Of a stretch of DNA of 8,817 bases, positions 1 through 6,803 are shown one piece after another. A program made the position numbers and the translations under genes. Origin of the DNA: Bacillota bacterium (GTDB taxonomy: Bacteria; Bacillota; Clostridia; Clostridiales; Clostridiaceae); the NCBI GenBank assembly GCA_023399035.1, contig JAEWQX010000121.1, forward strand, positions 1 to 8,817. Direction: 5' to 3'. The first letter of the stretch is position 1; each line of letters starts with the position of its first letter. The notes under the pieces were generated by a model. It was given only the letters and a program-made list of their open reading frames with translations. It did no database searches and was not told the origin of the DNA.

Positions 1-67
1 AATCTCTATCAATCCTTTTAAGAAACCTTATTATTAAGTTATATCTAAATAATATTTACTCTATATT

Positions 68-1696
68 TTAATACATTCCGTCCATTCCCATTCCTGGTCC
101 TCCTGCTGGCATTGCAGGTTCCTTTGCAGGGATATCAGCTACAGCTGCTTCTGTAGTTAAGAATGTAGATGCAACAGATGCAGCGTTTTGAAGTGCAGAT
201 CTTGTAACTTTAGTTGGATCAACAATACCTGCTTTAATCATATTCTTATATTCATCGTGTAATGCATCATATCCTACGCCTGGTTCACTTTGTTTAACTT
301 TTTCAATTATTACTGAACCTTCAACACCTGCATTGATTGCAATTTGTCTTACTGGTTCTTCTAATGCTTTAACAATTATGTTGATACCAACTTGACTGTC
401 AGCAACATCTGATGTTAACTTAGCAACTTCATTAATTACATTTACGTAAGCAGTTCCACCACCTGCTACTATACCTTCTTCAACAGCAGCTTTTGTAGCG
501 TTTAATGCATCTTCAATTCTTAATTTCTTTTCTTTTAATTCAGTTTCAGTAGCTGCACCAACCTTGATTACTGCAACTCCACCAGAAAGTTTAGCTAATC
601 TTTCTTGTAATTTTTCTTTATCAAATTCAGAAGTAGTTTCTTCTATTTGAGCTCTGATTTGAGCAACTCTTTCTTTGATTTCTGTTGAATTACCCTTACC
701 ATTAACGATAACTGTATTTTCTTTGTTTACTTTAACACTATCAGCAGTTCCTAACATGTCTAAAGTAACTTCCTTTAAGTCTCTTCCTAATTCTTCAGAG
801 ATTACAGTACCACCAGTTAATATAGCGATATCTTGTAACATTTCTTTTCTTCTATCACCAAATCCAGGTGCTTTAACAGCAACACAAGTGAATGTTCCTC
901 TTAATTTATTAACTACTAATGTTGCCATTGCTTCACCTTCGATGTCTTCAGCAATGATTAATAATTTCTTACCTGTCTTTACGATTTCCTCAAGGATAGG
1001 TAATATTTCTTGAATGTTTGTAATCTTCTTATCAGTTATTAATATATATGGATTATCTAAAATAGCTTCCATTTTTTCTGTATCAGTAGCCATGTAAGGA
1101 GATACATATCCTCTATCAAACTGCATACCTTCAACTACATCTAATTCAGTTCCCATTGATTTAGATTCTTCAATAGTGATAACACCTTCGTTACCTACCT
1201 TTTCCATAGCATCGGCAATTAATTGGCCTACTTCTTCATCAGCAGCAGAAATAGCAGCAACTCTTGCAATATCCTCTTTTCCTTCTACCTGCTTAGAAAT
1301 CTTTTTAATTTCATCTACTGCCTTTTCAACAGCAACTTTAATACCATTTCTAAGTAAGATTGGATTAGCACCAGCTGTTACATTCTTTAATCCTTCTCTG
1401 ATTATAGCCTGAGCTAATAGTGTAGCAGTTGTAGTACCATCCCCTGCAACATCATTAGTTTTTGTTGCAACTTCTTTAACTAACTGAGCCCCCATGTTTT
1501 CATATGGATCTTCTAATTCTATTTCTCTTGCAATTGAAACACCATCATTTGTAATTAGTGGTGCACCAAATTTTTTATCTAAAACAACATTTCTTCCTTT
1601 TGGTCCTAAAGTCACTTTAACTGTATCTGCTAATTTATCTACGCCAATTTGCATAGCTCTTCTTGCATCTTCTCCAAACTTTAACATTTTAGCCAT
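68..1696 (-). CDS. groEL: Chaperonin GroEL (Hsp60), 542 aa
   Basis: Large subunit of the cytoplasmic GroEL-GroES folding machine; it forms two stacked heptameric rings and refolds client proteins in an ATP-driven cycle. The full family length is present. Visible landmarks are the nucleotide-binding TLGPKGRN (residues 29-36) and DGTTTAT (86-92), the apical-domain stretch GMQFDRGYVSPYM (190-202), and the chaperonin signature AAVEEGIVAGGG, about 10 residues after the IEDAL motif that holds the catalytic Asp (about residue 397). The C-terminus is the usual flexible Gly/Met tail (GGPGMGMDGMY). The start is supported by the canonical MAK-x-LKFG opening and a purine-rich AAGAGGAG at 1707-1714. It follows groES with a 73-bp gap and is expected to be cotranscribed from the CIRCE-controlled promoter upstream of groES. 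No good intrinsic terminator is visible in the 67 bases left of its stop. Identification is certain. Confidence 0.99.
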   Translation of the reverse strand: MAKMLKFGEDARRAMQIGVDKLADTVKVTLGPKGRNVVLDKKFGAPLITNDGVSIAREIELEDPYENMGAQLVKEVATKTNDVAGDGTTTATLLAQAIIREGLKNVTAGANPILLRNGIKVAVEKAVDEIKKISKQVEGKEDIARVAAISAADEEVGQLIADAMEKVGNEGVITIEESKSMGTELDVVEGMQFDRGYVSPYMATDTEKMEAILDNPYILITDKKITNIQEILPILEEIVKTGKKLLIIAEDIEGEAMATLVVNKLRGTFTCVAVKAPGFGDRRKEMLQDIAILTGGTVISEELGRDLKEVTLDMLGTADSVKVNKENTVIVNGKGNSTEIKERVAQIRAQIEETTSEFDKEKLQERLAKLSGGVAVIKVGAATETELKEKKLRIEDALNATKAAVEEGIVAGGGTAYVNVINEVAKLTSDVADSQVGINIIVKALEEPVRQIAINAGVEGSVIIEKVKQSEPGVGYDALHDEYKNMIKAGIVDPTKVTRSALQNAASVASTFLTTEAAVADIPAKEPAMPAGGPGMGMDGMY

Positions 1697-1726
1697 TTAT
1701 AACACTCTCCTCTTAATCAAATCTTA

Positions 1727-1743
1727 TGCGCTATGTAGCAGCA
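1727..1743 (-). other. Small GC-rich stem-loop in groES-groEL spacer
   Basis: On the transcribed strand the sequence is TGC-T-GCT-ACAT-AGC-GCA: six base pairs with one bulged T and a four-base loop, standing out from the AT-rich spacer. It lies about 13 bases before the groEL ribosome binding site and has no following T-run, so it is not a terminator. Intercistronic hairpins in groESL mRNAs of some bacteria mark processing sites; that role here is inference. The stem is short and could be chance. Confidence 0.35.
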
Positions 1744-1769
1744 CTTATTAATTTCAATTTAAATAAATT

Positions 1770-2054
1770 CTATTCAACTATTGCTAATATATCTTCTTGC
1801 TTTAATATTGTATATTCTTCTCCGTCAACTTTAACTTCTGTTCCAGCATATTTAGAGTATAGTACTTTATCTCCAACCTTAACTTCCATAGCAACTCTGT
1901 TTCCATCAACTAAAGCTCCAGGTCCTACTGCAACAACTTCTGCTTCTTGTGGTCTTTCCTTAGCACTTCCTGTTAAGACTATCCCACTTTTAGTCTTCTC
2001 TTCTGCCTCTAATTTTTTAATTACTACTCTTTCACCAAGTGGCTTAATGTTCAT
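1770..2054 (-). CDS. groES: Co-chaperonin GroES (Hsp10), 94 aa
   Basis: Heptameric lid of the GroEL folding chamber, acting in the cytoplasm. The protein has full family length. The opening MNIKPLGERVVIKK is canonical; residues about 17-34 form the mobile loop with the GroEL-contacting tripeptide IVL at 25-27; VAVGPG (41-46) and the following GALVDGNR form the roof hairpin; the end EDILAIVE is typical. The start is fixed by a strong TAAGGAGGG at 2062-2070, seven bases before the ATG. It is the first gene of the groESL operon: the CIRCE operator and promoter lie just upstream, and groEL follows after 73 bp. Identification is certain. Confidence 0.99.
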   Translation of the reverse strand: MNIKPLGERVVIKKLEAEEKTKSGIVLTGSAKERPQEAEVVAVGPGALVDGNRVAMEVKVGDKVLYSKYAGTEVKVDGEEYTILKQEDILAIVE

Positions 2055-2109
2055 GAAAAAACCCTCCTTAAATTATATATATTTATTGTAATTATTTTTA
2101 TTTCTATTA

Positions 2110-2136
2110 TTAGCACTCATTACTATCGAGTGCTAA
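2110..2136 (-). promoter_or_regulatory. CIRCE operator (HrcA-binding site)
   Basis: Perfect inverted repeat TTAGCACTC-N9-GAGTGCTAA, identical to the CIRCE consensus. It lies between the groES promoter and the ribosome binding site, beginning 7 bases downstream of the proposed -10 hexamer, so a bound repressor would cover the transcription start. CIRCE is known to be bound by HrcA, whose activity depends on GroEL; hrcA itself is not in this window. Confidence 0.97.
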
Positions 2137-2143
2137 TATAATT

Positions 2144-2172
2144 ATAATAGCTTTTATATCCATATAATTCAA
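2144..2172 (-). promoter_or_regulatory. groESL vegetative (sigma-A type) promoter
   Basis: Reading the minus strand, TTGAAT (2167-2172), a 17-base spacer and TATTAT (2144-2149) lie immediately upstream of the CIRCE element. An overlapping TATAAT at 2141-2146 would give a 20-base spacer and fits less well. The arrangement of housekeeping promoter plus CIRCE is what is expected for Firmicutes class I heat-shock genes. A further TATAAT at 2188-2193 has no convincing -35 partner. Confidence 0.75.
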
Positions 2173-2332
2173 ACATTACTTCTAAATATTATACCCTGTT
2201 TTGGTGTAAATATTACCGTTTATTTCATTTTATATCTGCAATGCTCATTTTTACTTCTATTTTCTTTAAATTTTAATATGAATATAATTTACTGATTTGT
2301 ACAGGGATAATAAACAAAATAAAATAAAAAAA

Positions 2333-2371
2333 CTCCTTAAAAGAATTATGTTTTTATAATCTTTTAAAGAG
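2333..2371 (-). terminator. Intrinsic terminator after hydrogenase gene (possibly bidirectional)
   Basis: A long imperfect inverted repeat (2333-2349 with 2356-2371; about 15-16 pairs, one C/T mismatch and one extra A; six-base loop GTTTTT) lies about 57 bases beyond the hydrogenase stop codon. On the minus strand it is followed by a T-rich run (complement of 2320-2332), and on the plus strand by ATTTTTATTTC. It therefore ends the hydrogenase transcript and separates it from the groESL promoter. The rest of 2173-2427 is AT-rich and shows nothing else I can support. Confidence 0.75.
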
Positions 2372-2427
2372 ATTTTTATTTCTATTTTATTATAAAGTTT
2401 AAACTTAAAATTTATACCGTTAATAGA

Positions 2428-3915
2428 CTACTTTTTTAAATTTATTCCTTCAAATTCATTTAATCTTTCATTTGATAAAACACTCTTTATGTCTCCCTGA
2501 GAATTAATTTTTACACAATTGGTCCTAGCTTTTATCACTGGAGTTACCTTTGCAGCTCCATTAATACATCCACCTTCACACATCATTCCTTCAATAAAAT
2601 TACCGTTTAATCTACCCGCCTTTGCCATCATCATTGTTTTCTTGATTTCTGCACCCCCTGAAATTTTTACTGGTTTAAATTGTGTTTCAATACCTTTCTC
2701 TGAAATATAATTTTCTATAGATGCAGTTAACCCTCCACCTATGGCAAAACCTCTTCCAAAAATAGAGCCATCATCAACTGTCACTTCATCACATTTTTCT
2801 GGATTAACTTCAAACGCATCCAGCAACGCAAAGAGTTCCTCAAAAGTCAGTACATAGTCAACAGAGTCTTTAATACTGTCAATAAGGCATTCATTCTTTT
2901 TTGCTGTACATGGTCCTATAAATATAACTTTTGCATTCTTATCCTTACTCTTAATATACCTTCCTGTTGCAACCATTGGAGAAACAGTATCTGATATTTT
3001 ATCTGACTGATCCGGAATAATTTTTTCAATATAACTCACAAATCCTGGACAGCATGAATTTGTCATATAAGAATCACCTTTATTTACTCTTTCAACAAAT
3101 TCATTGCTTTCATGTACAGTAACAGCATCAGCACCACAGGCTGCTTCAACCATATCTTTAAATCCCAATTTCAATATTGCATTCTTTACTTGTCCATACT
3201 TTATAGCCGGATTAAATTGCCCAGTAATAGCTGGTGCTACAATTGCATAAATATCATTATTTGACATCAATTCATTAACAACTTTTACAATACTACTCTT
3301 ATCTTCAATGGCTCCAAATGGACAGGCAGCCATACATGCTCCGCAGCTTATACATTTACTTTCATTGATTTCAGAACATAAATCGTATTTATTAAAACTT
3401 ACTGCTCCAGTAGGACACGCCCTCTTACATGGTCTCATATCCTCTGCTATAGCATCATAAGGGCAAGCCTTCTTACACATTCCACATTCTTTGCATTTTG
3501 TAGTATCTATATGAGCTCTTCCATTAACATATGTTATTGCTCCAAAATTACAGGCACTTTTACATCTATGAGCTATGCAGTTTCTGCAGGCATCAGTTAC
3601 TTCAAATTTTTTCGTCGGGCATCTATCACATGCTGCTTTTATTACATATAAAATCTGCTTTTCTTCAGATACATCTATTAACTCATCACTAAACTTTCCA
3701 TTTGGAAGATATCCTGCTGCAAGCTTTGCTCTTTCTAATACTACATCTCTTTCATGTTGTACATTATCTCTATATCTTGGAATATCACCTTGAATCATTT
3801 CATAAGGGATCTTTTCAATTTCTTCTCTTGTAAGATTATTCTGCTTCGCAAGAACAGCAATCCTGGTTAACACTTCATGTTTTAATTTTGCTAACTCATT
3901 TTCAAACTGAAACAT
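2428..3915 (-). CDS. [FeFe] hydrogenase-like iron-sulfur protein, probable group B type, 495 aa
   Basis: Cytoplasmic iron-sulfur protein with a hydrogenase catalytic region. No signal peptide is visible. Residues 1-90 are helical and lack recognised motifs. Residues 96-198 hold 17 cysteines: CDRC (96-99), C-x2-C-x4-C-x3-C (110-122), a classical C-x2-C-x2-C-x3-CP cluster (141-152), CKRACP (163-168), Cys180 and a second classical cluster (188-199). The H-cluster domain follows: L1 TNSCCP (285-290), L2 IGPCTAKKNE (333-342) and L3 EGMMCEGGC (442-450). The four expected H-cluster ligands are Cys289, 336, 446 and 450, and the proton-relay cysteine is present as Cys288. L2 has GPC where classical enzymes have MPC, which fits the group B monomeric [FeFe] hydrogenases. 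Whether it makes, oxidises or senses H2 is unknown. RBS AGAGGTG is at 3921-3927. It is monocistronic, diverges from the HNH gene and ends at the 2333-2371 hairpin. Confidence 0.9.
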   Translation of the reverse strand: MFQFENELAKLKHEVLTRIAVLAKQNNLTREEIEKIPYEMIQGDIPRYRDNVQHERDVVLERAKLAAGYLPNGKFSDELIDVSEEKQILYVIKAACDRCPTKKFEVTDACRNCIAHRCKSACNFGAITYVNGRAHIDTTKCKECGMCKKACPYDAIAEDMRPCKRACPTGAVSFNKYDLCSEINESKCISCGACMAACPFGAIEDKSSIVKVVNELMSNNDIYAIVAPAITGQFNPAIKYGQVKNAILKLGFKDMVEAACGADAVTVHESNEFVERVNKGDSYMTNSCCPGFVSYIEKIIPDQSDKISDTVSPMVATGRYIKSKDKNAKVIFIGPCTAKKNECLIDSIKDSVDYVLTFEELFALLDAFEVNPEKCDEVTVDDGSIFGRGFAIGGGLTASIENYISEKGIETQFKPVKISGGAEIKKTMMMAKAGRLNGNFIEGMMCEGGCINGAAKVTPVIKARTNCVKINSQGDIKSVLSNERLNEFEGINLKK

Positions 3916-3959
3916 TAAATCACCTCTACCTATTTGTTTTTTATTTACATTATTGTATA

Positions 3960-3988
3960 ATTATAACATAAAACATTTATTAATTTAA
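3960..3988 (-). promoter_or_regulatory. Candidate promoter of the hydrogenase-like gene
   Basis: On the minus strand a perfect TATAAT (3960-3965) lies 44 bases upstream of the ATG, with a weak TTAAAT (3983-3988) 17 bases further up. The -10 is good; the -35 matches the consensus poorly, so a helper factor is possible. It lies back to back with the HNH gene's candidate promoter in the 171-bp divergent spacer. Confidence 0.5.
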
Positions 3989-4016
3989 TGGATAATATTA
4001 TAAAAACCAAACTCTT

Positions 4017-4044
4017 TTGCTTTTAAAGTACAGTATGATATAAT
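4017..4044 (+). promoter_or_regulatory. Candidate promoter of the HNH gene
   Basis: TATAAT at 4039-4044, preceded by TTGCTT at 4017-4022 with a 16-base spacer, lies 42 bases upstream of the ATG. The -10 hexamer matches consensus fully, while the -35 is only partial. AT-rich DNA gives many such matches, so confidence is moderate. Confidence 0.5.
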
Positions 4045-4086
4045 TAAATTATTATAAATATATTTTATATATACGAGGAGGATTTT

Positions 4087-4383
4087 ATGGCTCAATACCA
4101 TATCTGTGAATTGTGTAATAGAAGTGTTTCGATAATTACCAAACATCATTTGATACCTTTAGAAAAAGGCGGTAAAAAATTAGATACTATACACTTATGT
4201 CCAACTTGTCATACTGCCATTCATTCATTATTTACTAATCGTGAACTGGCATCACGCTTTAACTCATTAGAACTTATAAAAAAGGATTTTAAGATTAAAA
4301 AGTACTTAAAATTCATAGAAAATATACCGGGAGATTCTTATGTTCCAATAAAGAAATCACGCCGAGTAAGAAAAAGTAGTTAA
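4087..4383 (+). CDS. Small HNH-nuclease-like zinc protein, 98 aa
   Basis: The only plus-strand gene in the window. The N-terminal half is a compact HNH/treble-clef fold: zinc-type pairs CELC (residues 7-10) and CPTC (38-41), the catalytic-type HH at 20-21, and CHTAIH (41-46) with the distal histidines. The position usually held by the central Asn is Asp/Thr (LDTIH, 32-36), so catalysis is uncertain. The rest is charged, with LFTNRELASRFNSLE (48-62) and a basic tail KKSRRVRKSS. It resembles a small HNH family common in Firmicutes (B. subtilis YisB, from memory). Function is unknown: a DNA or RNA nuclease or only a nucleic-acid binder is possible, and there is no restriction partner or phage gene beside it. 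The start is set by AGGAGG at 4076-4081, five bases before the ATG. It is divergent from the hydrogenase-like gene and followed by its own terminator. Confidence 0.88.
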   Translation: MAQYHICELCNRSVSIITKHHLIPLEKGGKKLDTIHLCPTCHTAIHSLFTNRELASRFNSLELIKKDFKIKKYLKFIENIPGDSYVPIKKSRRVRKSS

Positions 4384-4437
4384 AGTATGCATCATTAATT
4401 TTGACTTTTAATTAAAAACTTTAATCATATATTGTAA

Positions 4438-4470
4438 TAAGGCAGAGTATTTTAATAATACTCTGCCTTA
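4438..4470 (+). terminator. Intrinsic terminator between converging HNH and OGG genes
   Basis: A perfect 14-bp stem (4438-4451 with 4457-4470, core AAGGCAGAGTATT) closes over a five-base loop TTAAT. On the plus strand it is followed by TCTATTTCT, a moderate T-tract, so it best serves the HNH gene; it may also stop transcripts from the opposing OGG gene. The remaining DNA to 4570 holds only a weak all-AT inverted repeat (4543-4549 with 4557-4563). Confidence 0.85.
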
Positions 4471-4570
4471 TCTATTTCTGAATTAAGATAAATATATTGA
4501 AAGTTAATCTAAATAGAATAATAATCATCAAAATCATTCTCATATAATAACTTTAATATTATAAATATCC

Positions 4571-5500
4571 CTAATCTATTTTAATCTTGTTTTCTCTTGC
4601 ATAGTAGAATAAATACTGCTGCGCGAAACCTGATAGTTCTTTGAACTTATCTCTTGCAAATATTCTTATCTTATTTAATGAAGCATCTTCTGCCCCATAA
4701 AAATATATCATAGCACGTTTAACCCATACATCAACTGGAAATGCTGAATATTTCTCCATGGAAAACAGCATTATGCAGTCTGCTACTTTAGCACCTACAC
4801 CTTTGAATTCCTGTAATGCAGTATGACATTCATCATCGCTTAGACTCTTGATATAATCTAAATCATACTTCCTCAATTCTTCAATCTGCTCCTGATTTCC
4901 TTCCTTTTTAGCCTTATAGCTGTTATAAACGTTTGAAATCGTATCCACTATGTATTTGCTTCTGAATGATGCACCTGTCTCCTGTATTTCCTCTAAAGAA
5001 GCATCTCTTATCTGTTCAATAGTAGGAAATGCATAATAAACTTTTCCTTTATACTCTATCTCCCTACCCCATTTTGCAGATATCTTATTTATTGTTTTCA
5101 TTATTGAAGGAATGCTGTTTCTTGCTGAAATAATAAAGCTTATTAATATTTCAAATGGGTCCTGATTTAAAATTCTTATACCGTGACCAAATTCAACGCA
5201 TTTTCTTAATAAATCATCTTTAGCAAGCTCTTCTTTAATATCCGCATAATTTCTTTCTAAATCAAAGTAATTGATCCATATATTCTTGACGTCTTCTTCG
5301 TTTGAATTATATATCTTTATATCATTTCCATCTTCCTCAAGTTCAATTACTCTTTCAAATGCTACAATTACATAATTTGTATCACTAATCTTATCAAATC
5401 TAAAACACTGACCACATTCAAATGTCTGCTTTAACTTAAAATTCTTAACATCTTCTATAACAATATAATCATCATTTACTGATATTCTTTTGTAATCCAT
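4571..5500 (-). CDS. ogg: 8-oxoguanine DNA glycosylase/AP lyase, OGG1 type, 309 aa
   Basis: Base-excision repair enzyme expected to remove 8-oxoguanine and nick the abasic site. The N-terminal OGG domain contains FKLKQTFECGQCFRF (21-35), the usual family hallmark. The HhH-GPD domain follows: QDPFEILISFIISARNSI (113-130), the hairpin FKGVGAKVADC (232-242) with catalytic Lys238, and FPVDVWVKR (254-262) with catalytic Asp257. The length suits bacterial and archaeal OGG1-like enzymes and the order resembles Clostridium acetobutylicum Ogg. Residues that in human OGG1 contact the opposing cytosine appear changed: Arg127, Ser132 and Phe179 stand where human has Asn149, Arg154 and Tyr203. The start is firm because a TAG directly precedes the ATG, and AAAGGAG lies at 5510-5516. 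It is probably a single-gene transcription unit. An AlkA-like alkylbase glycosylase label is the alternative, but the N-terminal motif favours OGG. Confidence 0.93.
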   Translation of the reverse strand: MDYKRISVNDDYIVIEDVKNFKLKQTFECGQCFRFDKISDTNYVIVAFERVIELEEDGNDIKIYNSNEEDVKNIWINYFDLERNYADIKEELAKDDLLRKCVEFGHGIRILNQDPFEILISFIISARNSIPSIMKTINKISAKWGREIEYKGKVYYAFPTIEQIRDASLEEIQETGASFRSKYIVDTISNVYNSYKAKKEGNQEQIEELRKYDLDYIKSLSDDECHTALQEFKGVGAKVADCIMLFSMEKYSAFPVDVWVKRAMIYFYGAEDASLNKIRIFARDKFKELSGFAQQYLFYYARENKIKID

Positions 5501-5756
5501 CTATGCACACTCCTTTTTAAATTATCTCTCCTTATCTATACTTTATCATTTTATGACTAATTAATACATATATTAATTAAAGTTTATAAGACAGCTCTAA
5601 ATAAATAATTAATGTTAATATTCAATAGCAAAATAATGAAGCCACAAATTAATTTATAAGACCATATTTAGTTATTAAATATCTTTAGAGAATACATAAA
5701 TGAATTCTAGAATTAACATTCTACTAATATTTTTTATAATTACGATAAATGCTACT
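5501..5756. other. Gene-free AT-rich spacer upstream of ogg
   Basis: No open frame of note, RNA gene or long repeat is visible. It must contain the ogg promoter, but only weak matches are present (for example TTAATT, 18 bases, TATAGA on the minus strand just upstream of 5525), so none is annotated. A 12-base palindrome AATTCTAGAATT lies at 5703-5714 and may be chance. Confidence 0.6.
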
Positions 5757-5811
5757 ATTAAAAAATAAAAAACTGCTGCATACATCACTAAGTAATCTAT
5801 ACAGCAGTTTT
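5757..5811 (-). terminator. Intrinsic terminator after hbd
   Basis: On the minus strand the inverted repeat AAAACTGCTG/CAGCAGTTTT (5769-5778 with 5802-5811, ten perfect pairs, extendable past one mismatch by three more) is followed by a run of T with one A (complement of 5757-5768). It lies about 40 bases after the hbd stop and marks the end of the bcd-etf-hbd transcription unit. Confidence 0.88.
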
Positions 5812-5851
5812 CTTTATATATTAATGGGATATTATCGTTTAGTATTTTTTA

Positions 5852-6700
5852 TTATTTAGAATAATCGTAGAATCCTTTACCTGTCTTTCTACCTAACCAT
5901 CCAGCTCTAACATACTTTCTTAAAAGACTGCTAGCTCTGTACTTAGTATCTCCTGTTTCGTTATATAAAACGTCCATGATAGCTAAGCATACATCTAATC
6001 CAATAAGGTCACCTAAAGCTAAAGGTCCCATTGGGTGGTTAGCTCCAAGTTTCATAGCTGCATCGATATCTTCAACCTTTGCAACACCTTCTTGTAAAAT
6101 GAAAGTAGCTTCGTTAATCATTGGAATTAAGATTCTATTTACAACAAATCCTGGTGCTTCAGCAACTTCTACTGGAGTCTTACCGATAGCTTCTGACATT
6201 TCTTTAACAGCATCAAAAGTTTCTTGAGAAGTAGCAGCTCCTCTGATAACTTCAACTAATTTCATAACTGGAGCTGGGTTAAAGAAGTGCATTCCGATAA
6301 CTTTATCAGCTCTCTTAGTTGCAGATGCAACTTCAGTTATTGATAATGAAGATGTATTTGAAGCTAAGATAGTTTCTGGCTTACAGATGCTATCTAATTC
6401 TGCAAATATTTCTTTCTTGATTTTCATGTTTTCGATAGCAGCTTCAACTACTAAATCACAGTCTGCAGCTAATTTCATATCAGTTGTTCCTGAAATTCTT
6501 GAAAGTATAGCTTCTTTATCTGCTTCAGTGATCTTTTCTTTAGCTACTAATTTAGTTAAAGACTTAGTTATTGTAGCTATTCCTCTATCAACAAATTCAT
6601 CTTTTATATCTCTTACTATTACTTCACAACCTTTAGCAGCAAATGCTTGAACAATTCCTGCACCCATAGTTCCTGCACCAAGTACAAATACTTTTTTCAT
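5852..6700 (-). CDS. hbd: 3-hydroxybutyryl-CoA dehydrogenase, 282 aa
   Basis: Interconverts acetoacetyl-CoA and 3-hydroxybutyryl-CoA with NAD(P)H, the second step of the clostridial butyrate/butanol route, in the cytoplasm. The Rossmann motif GAGTMG is at 8-13; the catalytic His is in GMHFFNP (His138), paired with Glu150 of KLVEVIRG; Ser117 and Asn188 (PGFVVNR) occupy the usual substrate-binding positions; the C-terminal domain ends with RKTGKGFYDYS. The length equals that of well-studied clostridial Hbd proteins. The start is supported by TAGGAGGA at 6709-6716. It is the last gene of the bcd-etfB-etfA-hbd set, but separated from etfA by 177 bp in which a promoter-like sequence is visible. 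A strong terminator follows. NADH versus NADPH preference cannot be decided from sequence alone. Confidence 0.98.
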   Translation of the reverse strand: MKKVFVLGAGTMGAGIVQAFAAKGCEVIVRDIKDEFVDRGIATITKSLTKLVAKEKITEADKEAILSRISGTTDMKLAADCDLVVEAAIENMKIKKEIFAELDSICKPETILASNTSSLSITEVASATKRADKVIGMHFFNPAPVMKLVEVIRGAATSQETFDAVKEMSEAIGKTPVEVAEAPGFVVNRILIPMINEATFILQEGVAKVEDIDAAMKLGANHPMGPLALGDLIGLDVCLAIMDVLYNETGDTKYRASSLLRKYVRAGWLGRKTGKGFYDYSK

Positions 6701-6774
6701 GGAAAAATTCCTCCTAAAATATATATTTCTGTTCCATTATTAGATTATCAGAGACCAGACCTTAATCCAGTCTC

Positions 6775-6803
6775 AATATAGTAATTTATAATATATCAAT
6801 CAA
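6775..6803 (-). promoter_or_regulatory. Candidate separate promoter for hbd
   Basis: On the minus strand TTGATT (6798-6803), exactly 17 bases, then TATATT (6775-6780) lie in the etfA-hbd spacer, about 75 bases before the hbd ATG. There is no terminator after etfA, so read-through is also likely and this would be an additional internal promoter. A weak stem GAGAC/GTCTC (6751-6774) lies at or just after the predicted start. Confidence 0.45.

Noticed and set aside
1..67. Terminator downstream of groEL
   Set aside because: No convincing stem followed by a T-run is visible before the left edge; it may lie outside the window.
675..1751. Plus-strand open frames inside groEL (675-1013, 1176-1412, 1494-1751)
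   Set aside because: They are antisense to a certain groEL gene, have low-complexity Ser/Leu/Ile-rich translations, lack good ribosome binding sites and match no family I recognise.
1726..2091. Plus-strand open frame antisense to groES
   Set aside because: It lies over the complete groES gene and its spacer, and its composition is that of a shadow frame.
2519..3793. Plus-strand frames inside the hydrogenase-like gene (2519-2710, 3575-3793)
   Set aside because: Both are antisense to a gene with clear Fe-S and H-cluster motifs; neither has a supported start or recognisable product.
5703..5714. Twelve-base palindrome AATTCTAGAATT in the ogg-hbd gap
   Set aside because: It is a single short AT-rich palindrome with no promoter near it, which is not enough to call an operator.
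6714..6737. Seven-codon minus-strand frame MEQKYIF just before hbd, with its stop inside the hbd ribosome binding site
   Set aside because: It has no ribosome binding site of its own and its length is expected by chance in AT-rich DNA, so a leader peptide cannot be supported.
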